This document shows positions 7,807-13,017 of a stretch of 13,017 bases of DNA, piece by piece. The position numbers were made by a program, and so were the translations under genes. The stretch's first letter is position 1. Each line of letters begins with the position of its first letter. The DNA comes from Streptomyces griseus (lineage in GTDB: Bacteria; Bacteroidota; Bacteroidia; Chitinophagales; Chitinophagaceae): contig CALPIT020000048.1 in the NCBI GenBank assembly GCA_943323705.2, forward strand, positions 1 through 13,017. Direction: 5' to 3'. The notes beneath the pieces were generated by a model. It was not told the DNA's origin. It saw only the letters and a list, made by a program, of their open reading frames with translations, and made no database searches.

Positions 7807-7829
7807 AGTATCGGCGAAAATAATGAGAA

Positions 7830-7845
7830 ACCAATTGATATTGGT
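7830..7845 (-). promoter_or_regulatory. Small inverted repeat in the leader of the acyltransferase-priA-murB unit
   Basis: ACCAAT-TGAT-ATTGGT is a perfect 6-bp inverted repeat 24 nt upstream of the chosen ATG at 7806. It could be a leader hairpin or an operator. No clear minus-strand TAnnTTTG element was found between here and rplU, so the promoter of this unit is not located. Confidence 0.35.
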
Positions 7846-8021
7846 CAAAATATTTAAAACTTATTGAAACTTAAATATTTAGAGTCGATTAAAAAATGGC
7901 AAATCTTGCTATTAATACAGTAAAAACAAGAAAAATGAAGTTGCCCACTCACTATTTTTCAACTAAAAACCCCCAACTGAATAAAAAAATAAAAAAAGTC
8001 TGAAAAAAAATTAAAGAAAAT

Positions 8022-8042
8022 AAGGTAAAACGCTTACCTTTG
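8022..8042 (+). promoter_or_regulatory. rplU promoter -7 element overlapped by a 7-bp palindrome
   Basis: TACCTTTG at 8035-8042 matches the Bacteroidota -7 consensus TAnnTTTG exactly and lies 22 nt before the rplU ATG. No good TTTG -33 element is seen about 20 nt upstream, where the sequence is A-rich. A perfect inverted repeat AAGGTAA (8022-8028), AACGC, TTACCTT (8034-8040) overlaps the -7 element. It could be an operator that controls RNA polymerase access, or the match could be accidental. Confidence 0.65.
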
Positions 8043-8064
8043 CCGTCCTAAATTCGGGTATGTT

Positions 8065-8370
8065 ATGTTAGCAGTAGTTAAAATCGCAGGTCAACAATTT
8101 AAAGTTAAAGCAGGCGACAGCTTGTATGTTCCTCACATTGAAGGGAGTATCGGTGACTCAGTTGAGTTTACTGATGTATTATTTACTGACAATGGAAGTA
8201 GCGTTTCAAGTGGCTCAACAGTTAAAGCCGTAGTTAAAGCTGAAATTGTAAGTGACCTAGTAAAAGGCGACAAAGTAATCGCCTTTAAAATGAAAAGAAG
8301 AAAAGGTTTCCGTAAGAAACACGGACATCGTACGCAGTATACTCACATTAAAGTAACTGCAATTGCTTAA
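8065..8370 (+). CDS. rplU: 50S ribosomal protein L21
   Basis: Large-subunit protein L21, which binds 23S rRNA. The 101-residue length is typical. The N-terminus MLAVVKIAGQQFKVKAGDSL matches the family pattern (xAVIxxGGKQYxVxxGD). The C-terminal basic block KRRKGFRKKHGHRTQYTHIKV is the rRNA-binding signature. The order rplU-rpmA is conserved across bacteria and supports the call. The ATG at 8065 is preferred; another ATG at 8060 is out of frame. Expression is expected from the TACCTTTG element just upstream. Confidence 0.98.
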   Translation: MLAVVKIAGQQFKVKAGDSLYVPHIEGSIGDSVEFTDVLFTDNGSSVSSGSTVKAVVKAEIVSDLVKGDKVIAFKMKRRKGFRKKHGHRTQYTHIKVTAIA

Positions 8371-8373
8371 TTA

Positions 8374-8402
8374 AATTTTGAAAAATAATTCAAAATTCAA
8401 AA
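8374..8402 (+). repeat. AT-rich hairpin/repeat in the rplU-rpmA spacer
   Basis: AATTTTGAA (8374-8382) and TTCAAAATT (8389-8397) form a 9-bp inverted repeat with a 6-nt loop. The right arm belongs to the tandem AATTCAAAATTCAAAA (8387-8402), the same word family as the inverted repeat at 3454-3518. It may be a dispersed repeat or a processing/attenuation hairpin between the two ribosomal genes. Confidence 0.5.
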
Positions 8403-8410
8403 CGTAAATA

Positions 8411-8665
8411 ATGGCACATAAAAAAGGTGAAGGTTCCGTAAAAAACGGACGTGATTCACAAAGTAAAAGATTAGGCGTAAAAATTTATGGTGGTCAATCT
8501 GCTGCTGCAGGTAACATCATCATACGTCAACGTGGAACAGTTTATCATCCAGGTAAAAATGTTGGTCTTGGAAAAGACTTCACCATTTTTGCATTAGCTG
8601 ATGGAGTTGTTGAATTCAAAAAATCTAAAGGAGATAAAACTTTCGTCTCTGTAGCTTCGATTTAA
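8411..8665 (+). CDS. rpmA: 50S ribosomal protein L27
   Basis: Large-subunit protein L27, whose N-terminal tail reaches the peptidyl-transferase centre. The 84 residues contain the full family pattern: MAHKKGEGSVKNGRDSQSKR, then LGVKIYGGQ, AAGNIIIRQRGT, YHPGKNVGLGKD and the C-terminal ADGVVEF. The protein starts directly at MAHKK, without the N-terminal extension cleaved in Firmicutes. It lies 40 nt after rplU and is clearly in the same operon. Confidence 0.98.
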   Translation: MAHKKGEGSVKNGRDSQSKRLGVKIYGGQSAAAGNIIIRQRGTVYHPGKNVGLGKDFTIFALADGVVEFKKSKGDKTFVSVASI

Positions 8666-8745
8666 AAAATTAAAATTTTTTTTGGTAATTAAAAAATAGT
8701 ATTTATTTTTAAGTATTATTTACTAACCAATTAAATTTTAAAAAA

Positions 8746-8958
8746 ATGGCTACAAAGAAAAAAGCAGCTCCAGCAAAGAAAGCTGCTCCTGCAAAAAAAG
8801 CTGCTCCTGCAAAAAAAGCTGCTCCTAAAAAAGCTGCTGCTAAGAAAGCTGCTCCTGCTAAAAAAGCTGCTCCTGCAAAGAAAGCTGCTCCTGCAAAGAA
8901 AGCTGCTCCTGCTAAAAAAGCTGCTCCTGCAAAGAAAGCTGCTCCTAAGAAGAAGTAA
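8746..8958 (+). CDS. Lys/Ala/Pro-repeat histone H1-like protein
   Basis: A 70-residue protein that is almost entirely Lys, Ala and Pro, after a short MATKKK start. The core is about ten copies of a KKAAPA-like hexapeptide, with two imperfect units (KKAAPKKAAAKKAAP) near residues 25-39, and it ends in KKK. At DNA level this is an 18-bp tandem repeat in which GCTGCTCCT is nearly invariant while the other Ala and Lys codons alternate (GCA/GCT, AAG/AAA). Such highly basic, disordered proteins resemble the C-terminal tail of eukaryotic histone H1 and bacterial H1-like/AlgP-type proteins. Binding to nucleic acid or nucleoid compaction is inferred from charge; a ribosome-associated role is an alternative given the neighbours. 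It lies 80 nt after rpmA and ends in a strong terminator, so it may share the rplU-rpmA transcript or have its own promoter in the very AT-rich spacer. Confidence 0.8.
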   Translation: MATKKKAAPAKKAAPAKKAAPAKKAAPKKAAAKKAAPAKKAAPAKKAAPAKKAAPAKKAAPAKKAAPKKK

Positions 8959-8989
8959 TCTTAGCTTGCTTGAAAAAGCAAATATTATT

Positions 8990-9019
8990 GTCCCGGTTTT
9001 TCAACCGGGACTTTTTTTT
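8990..9019 (+). terminator. Rho-independent terminator of the rplU-rpmA-H1-like unit
   Basis: Perfect 9-bp GC-rich stem GTCCCGGTT (8990-8998), loop TTTC, AACCGGGAC (9003-9011), followed by eight T (9012-9019). A smaller hairpin TTGCTT-GAAA-AAGCAA (8966-8981) with a GNRA-type loop sits between the stop codon and the terminator and may stabilise the 3' end. Confidence 0.95.
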
Positions 9020-9228
9020 GTGTAAACTCCGCTACTGGCATAGCTTTCATCAAAATTCATTTCTACAGCATTGCGTTTATTGAACGCCGTTAAAACGTAA
9101 AGCTAGCTGATAAAATACAAATAATTGAAACAGTTACATCAACTTTTCTTTGTTGCTTTTTTTTGCAAAAAATATAATCTCAAACCAAATCATTGCTAGA
9201 ATTAAAACACAAATAATTTCATTTTGCA

Positions 9229-9236
9229 TATTTTTG
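9229..9236 (+). promoter_or_regulatory. Possible polX -7 element
   Basis: TATTTTTG fits TAnnTTTG and ends 4 nt before the polX ATG at 9241. Transcription would then begin at or very near the start codon, giving an almost leaderless mRNA. No matching -33 TTTG is seen about 20 nt upstream. The rest of the 9020-9240 spacer holds only small hairpins (GCGTT/AACGC at 9073-9087, CGTT/AACG at 9088-9097, AGCTAGCT at 9101-9108) and no recognisable RNA gene. Confidence 0.4.
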
Positions 9237-9240
9237 ATTT

Positions 9241-10908
9241 ATGGATAATTATCAAATTGCAGATGCGCTTTCTTTGCTTGCTAAGCTTACAGACATTCAT
9301 GGTGAAAATTCTTTCAAAGCAAAATCATATGCATCAGCAGCATTTGCAATTGAAAAATTATCGGTGCAACTTCATGAAATGCCCAAAGAAAAAATTGCGG
9401 GACTAAATGGAATTGGCGTTTCAACTGCTCAAAAAATCATTGAATTTATTGAAACAGGAAAATTAATTGCGCTTGAAGAAATCATTTCAAAAACACCAAC
9501 AGGAATCATTGAAATGATCAGCATCAAAGGAATCGGCCCTAAAAAAATAAATACCATTTGGAAAGAAATGGAAATTGAAACTATCGGTGAGCTACTTTAT
9601 GCATGTAAAGAAAATAGGTTGAAATTATTTAAAGGCTTTGGTGAAAAAACACAGCAAAACGTAATTGATGCCATCGAATTTTATAACAAAAACAGAGGTA
9701 GTTATTTATATGCACAAGTTGAAACTATCATAGCTGATTTTACGAGTTTTTTGAATCAATACTTACCGCAAATAAAAATAGAAATCACAGGTCAGTTTAA
9801 ACGTCAACTCGAAATCATTGATAAAATCGAATACTTGATGCAAGCTGATGTTGATATTGCATTTGAATTATTATCTCAAGCTCCCGGACTTTCACTAAAA
9901 GAAAAAAGCAGTAAACAACTGATTTACACGTCACCGGCAGGCATTGATCTCTGTCTTTATGCTGTTAATGAAACAGAAATAATCAAAAAATCAATTGAGC
10001 TTACTGCTTCTTCTTCGTTTTGGAACGAACTAGTCCAAAGTGAAACTACAAATAATGCTATTGAAAAATCAGAACAAGATTTCTTTGAAAACCGGTCTCT
10101 CCCCTATTTTCCGGGCTTTCTTCGTGAAAATGAATCGTTTATACGGGAATATAAAAACAAGTCATTGCCTGACATCATCGAAACAAAAGATATCAAGGGT
10201 ATTATCCATAGCCATAGCAATTGGAGCGACGGCAGCAATACAATAGAGGAAATGGCATTAGCCTGCATAAAAATGGGCATGGAGTATCTCGTTATCAGCG
10301 ACCACAGTAAATCCGCCTTCTATGCACAAGGCCTATCTATTGAAAAAATTTATGCTCAACATCAATACATCAATGAGCTCAACAGAAAATTACATCCATT
10401 TAAAATATTTAAAAGTATTGAGTCTGACATTTTGAATGACGGAAGCCTTGATTACGATGACCATACTTTACAACAATTTGATTTGATAATCGCATCCGTA
10501 CACAGCAATTTGAAAATGAGTGAAGAAAAAGCCATGATGAGATTAATAAAGGCAATCGAAAATCCACACACAAGAATATTAGGCCACATGACCGGTCGAT
10601 TGTTACTTAGCAGACCAGGTTACCCCGTAAATCATCATGCTATCATAGATGCCTGTGCGGCCAATAATGTAGTGATTGAACTCAATGCGCACCCAAGCAG
10701 GCTAGACATTGACTGGAGACAAATTGAATATGCCAGAAAGAAAAATGTTTTGATATCCATAAATCCAGATGCACATACTCTTGAGGGATTAAACGACATC
10801 AAATACGGGGTAGCTGTTGCTCAAAAAGCAATGATTAATAAAACACAAAACTTGAGTAGTTTCAGTTTATTGGAAATGAACTCATGGTTAGAAGAAAAGA
10901 AAAAATAA
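9241..10908 (+). CDS. polX: PolX-family DNA polymerase/PHP exonuclease, polymerase site degenerate
   Basis: A 555-residue protein with the bacterial PolX layout. An N-terminal helical domain carries helix-hairpin-helix motifs (LNGIGVSTAQKI at 55-66, IKGIGPKKI at 95-103). A nucleotidyltransferase-like middle region covers about 150-300, and a PHP domain runs from 317 to the end. Family members do gap-filling and 3'-5' exonuclease or AP-site work in base excision repair. All nine PHP metal ligands can be matched: H323, H325, D330, H355, E394, H421, H449, D510 and H512. In the polymerase palm, the expected GS...GDxD pattern reads GQFKRQLEIIDKIEYLM (184-200), so the two clustered aspartates are replaced by Lys195 and Glu197. 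Only the third, D236 in GIDLCLY, remains. The protein is therefore probably a PHP nuclease with weak or no polymerase activity. It ends 3 nt from the convergent kinase stop. Confidence 0.88.
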   Translation: MDNYQIADALSLLAKLTDIHGENSFKAKSYASAAFAIEKLSVQLHEMPKEKIAGLNGIGVSTAQKIIEFIETGKLIALEEIISKTPTGIIEMISIKGIGPKKINTIWKEMEIETIGELLYACKENRLKLFKGFGEKTQQNVIDAIEFYNKNRGSYLYAQVETIIADFTSFLNQYLPQIKIEITGQFKRQLEIIDKIEYLMQADVDIAFELLSQAPGLSLKEKSSKQLIYTSPAGIDLCLYAVNETEIIKKSIELTASSSFWNELVQSETTNNAIEKSEQDFFENRSLPYFPGFLRENESFIREYKNKSLPDIIETKDIKGIIHSHSNWSDGSNTIEEMALACIKMGMEYLVISDHSKSAFYAQGLSIEKIYAQHQYINELNRKLHPFKIFKSIESDILNDGSLDYDDHTLQQFDLIIASVHSNLKMSEEKAMMRLIKAIENPHTRILGHMTGRLLLSRPGYPVNHHAIIDACAANNVVIELNAHPSRLDIDWRQIEYARKKNVLISINPDAHTLEGLNDIKYGVAVAQKAMINKTQNLSSFSLLEMNSWLEEKKK

Positions 10909-10911
10909 TAT

Positions 10912-13017
10912 TTAGTCATCATTCATCGGCAATTTCACGAAGAACGAAGTGCCTTTTCCTAATTGGGTTTCAAACCAAATTTCGCCTTCACTTTGCTCTA
11001 TAATTCTCTTGCACATGGCTAGTCCTAACCCGGTGCCTGAGGATTTTGTCGTAAAATTGGGTGTAAAAATATTTGCCTTTACTTCATCGCTAATACCTTG
11101 GCCATTATCGATAATTTTTACAATTACAAAACCACCTTCAATCTTTTCTGCAATTGTAATTTCAACTGCTCTGGATTCCGGCACGGATTGAATCGCATTC
11201 AAAATCAAATTGGTAAATAACCTATTGATTTGGGTTTTATCAGCCCGAATGATTATTTTTTCAGAAAACAAATGCCTATTGATTTTTAAATTATCATTTA
11301 CCTCATGAAGTAAAATCACATTTCTTAATGTATCATTCAAATCAAAAACTTCTTTTTTAGGATCTCCAATATTTGCAAATTGGCTAAACGCGTTAGCGAT
11401 GTTGCTCAAATGTTCAATTTGTTCAATCAAAGTGGCAGAAACATTTTTAGCCAACTCATTAATATTAGGTGCATTATTATCAATAGATTTTTGTAAAAAC
11501 TGCATGCTCAGTTTCATAGGTGTGAGTGGGTTCTTAATTTCATGAGCCACTTGACGCGCCATTTCTTTCCAAGCGCCTTCCCTTTCTGTTTTTGCTAATA
11601 TCGCGGCACTAGCTTCTAGTTTGTTTACCATTTTATTATACTCCATAACCAATGCCCCGATTTCATCATTTCTTTCCCATTCAATCACTTCATTATTAGA
11701 ACCAAGATTGATGCGTTTCATCTTTTCGGTAATCAATGAAAATGTATTGGAAATTCTGTTTGTGATGAAAAGCGAAGCGATACCTGCCAATAAGAAAATG
11801 AAAGCATTAAGATTGATAATGGTAATCAGGAAGTTTGATATTTCTTGTTTTAGAATATTCTGAGAGGTGAAATATGGAATATTGATGAACGCATAATTGT
11901 CTCCTTCTGCATTTATTACCGGAATATAATTACTAATGAACGTAAGATTTCCAATATTCTCTTTGTGAAAAAACTGAATTTCTTTTTTATTACTCAGATG
12001 GAAATAAGCAATAGGATCCATTTTCGCAGACAAAATCCCCTGCGTGTATGGCAATGGCAATGATGAAATCCTAAGGTTACCATTCAAGTCATATAGATTC
12101 ACATCTACGCCATGTATATCCGAGATTTTCTGAACAGCCTGCTCTAATTTTTTATCATAGCTTGCCGTATTCAGAGCTACACTATCTGTAAGATTCCAAC
12201 CCTCATTAATTGCGGAATTAACTTCTTTCTCCATAATCCTAATTACCCTGCTCAATTTTTCTCTATTACTGGATTCGTAGTGAATTATAAAGAAAAGTAT
12301 GGTTGCAAAACCAATGACCAAAAACGATACTACACTTATAAATATAATAGTTCCGTGAATCTGATTTCGGATGGAAAACTGCCAATAACTGACTATTTTT
12401 TTTCTATTGAGTCTTGACACTACAAGTATGTGTATTATCCACAGAAAACCAGAGACAATCAGAAAACAACAAAACATGTAAGAGAATAAAGTAATCGTTT
12501 CAATAGACCAGTTGTTTTCTTTAGCTATAATCACCACTTTACCTGCGCCGGCATAATATCTCAATTCTTTATAATTCCCATTTTTCAATTCACCGAATTC
12601 TTTCTGTTGTAAATCAGTTTGTTTTAAAACAGAAGGAAAGGGATAATCATTATGACTACTAATCAGCTTCCAATCATGATATAACGCAAATGCATAAGCA
12701 GAAGAGTTTTCAATTGAATTCAACTTCCCTTTGGTAAACAATTCAGGATACAAAGCATCTTTTCTTTGTTGTTTTGGAGAGGTTATGATGAACAAAGATC
12801 CCAACGCATTTCCCAATGAGTCTTTTATTTCTTTTTTACTGATGTAACTAAAGAGATCAAATGACTGGTCAAAATAAAAAAGTCCAGGAACATTTGTTGG
12901 TTTTGCCTGTGATAATAAAATCGAATTTAAATCTTTGAATGTTACAGCGTCTTCATTGAAAAGTGGAGTTTCGTCTGCCTTATAAACATATAAATGGGTG
13001 TCGTATTTATTGGTATA
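10912..13017 (-). CDS. Membrane sensor histidine kinase with HAMP domain, NtrY-like (5' end outside window)
   Basis: The frame is open to the window edge. The TTG at 12816 is an internal Leu, so 701 C-terminal residues are visible and the true start lies beyond 13017. In visible numbering, residues 1-170 are a soluble, presumably periplasmic, sensor region. A membrane segment follows at about 175-200, a short basic loop, a second segment at about 221-247, a second extracytoplasmic region at 248-393, and a third segment at about 394-419. HAMP (about 417-469) leads to the HisKA H-box AHEIKNPLTPMKLS with H492. The ATPase domain has the N box (NLILNAIQSVPE), G1 (DNGQGIS), the F box region (FTPNFTTKSSG) and G2 (GTGLGLAMC). 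The enzyme should autophosphorylate at H492 and pass phosphate to a response regulator, not seen here. HEIKNPLTP is typical of the NtrB/NtrY group. The ligand is unknown. Confidence 0.9.
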   Translation of the reverse strand, partial: YTNKYDTHLYVYKADETPLFNEDAVTFKDLNSILLSQAKPTNVPGLFYFDQSFDLFSYISKKEIKDSLGNALGSLFIITSPKQQRKDALYPELFTKGKLNSIENSSAYAFALYHDWKLISSHNDYPFPSVLKQTDLQQKEFGELKNGNYKELRYYAGAGKVVIIAKENNWSIETITLFSYMFCCFLIVSGFLWIIHILVVSRLNRKKIVSYWQFSIRNQIHGTIIFISVVSFLVIGFATILFFIIHYESSNREKLSRVIRIMEKEVNSAINEGWNLTDSVALNTASYDKKLEQAVQKISDIHGVDVNLYDLNGNLRISSLPLPYTQGILSAKMDPIAYFHLSNKKEIQFFHKENIGNLTFISNYIPVINAEGDNYAFINIPYFTSQNILKQEISNFLITIINLNAFIFLLAGIASLFITNRISNTFSLITEKMKRINLGSNNEVIEWERNDEIGALVMEYNKMVNKLEASAAILAKTEREGAWKEMARQVAHEIKNPLTPMKLSMQFLQKSIDNNAPNINELAKNVSATLIEQIEHLSNIANAFSQFANIGDPKKEVFDLNDTLRNVILLHEVNDNLKINRHLFSEKIIIRADKTQINRLFTNLILNAIQSVPESRAVEITIAEKIEGGFVIVKIIDNGQGISDEVKANIFTPNFTTKSSGTGLGLAMCKRIIEQSEGEIWFETQLGKGTSFFVKLPMNDD

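Noticed and set aside
8682..8730. Hairpin TTGGT/ACCAA before the H1-like gene
   Set aside because: Only five base pairs at the base are solid; the rest of the AT-only sequence pairs poorly, so no terminator or riboswitch is claimed.
9020..9240. Possible small RNA in the H1-like/polX spacer
   Set aside because: Short hairpins (GCGTT/AACGC, CGTT/AACG, AGCTAGCT) are present, but there is no convincing promoter-terminator pair or known RNA family pattern.
10949..11863. Two plus-strand open frames of 80 residues opposite the kinase
   Set aside because: Both are antisense to conserved kinase segments and have low-quality, Ser/Ile/Leu-rich translations.

Overview
The window looks like chromosomal DNA from a member of the Bacteroidota, probably a Chitinophagaceae-like bacterium. 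The DNA is AT-rich. Start codons are preceded by A-rich stretches rather than Shine-Dalgarno sequences. TAnnTTTG-type -7 elements are seen upstream of rplU and polX. The short CDS at the left edge resembles the tail of the large DUF2723 membrane proteins of this phylum, and a small Lys/Ala/Pro-repeat histone H1-like protein is present. The family-level assignment is inference. No rRNA, tRNA, CRISPR array, insertion sequence, phage gene or plasmid gene was found, so most of the window is ordinary housekeeping DNA.

Layout, left to right. (1) 1-500: the 3' end of a plus-strand gene, closed by a strong intrinsic terminator. (2) 555-3442: a VWA-domain protein followed by a MoxR/magnesium-chelatase-like AAA+ ATPase. 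Their 269-nt spacer is full of repeats: a G-rich block and degenerate 8-mers ending in two near-identical 22-nt copies exactly 100 nt apart. (3) 3443-3531: a long inverted repeat at the convergent junction with murB. (4) 3532-7806, minus strand: a tight cluster transcribed in the order lysophospholipid acyltransferase, priA, murB, linking membrane lipid synthesis, replication restart and peptidoglycan precursor synthesis. (5) 8035-9019, plus strand: a TACCTTTG promoter overlapped by a palindrome, then rplU, rpmA and the H1-like gene, ending in a textbook terminator. (6) 9229-10908: polX (HhH + degenerate polymerase domain + intact PHP domain). (7) 10912-13017, minus strand: a large membrane sensor histidine kinase, open at the window edge and separated from polX by only 3 nt between convergent stop codons.

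The points most worth a second look are the VWA/AAA+ pair (an uncharacterised chaperone-like module with N replacing D in Walker B), the loss of two of three polymerase aspartates in PolX beside a complete PHP metal site, and the repeat-filled spacers on both sides of the AAA+ gene. I saw no clear new defence or mobile system.
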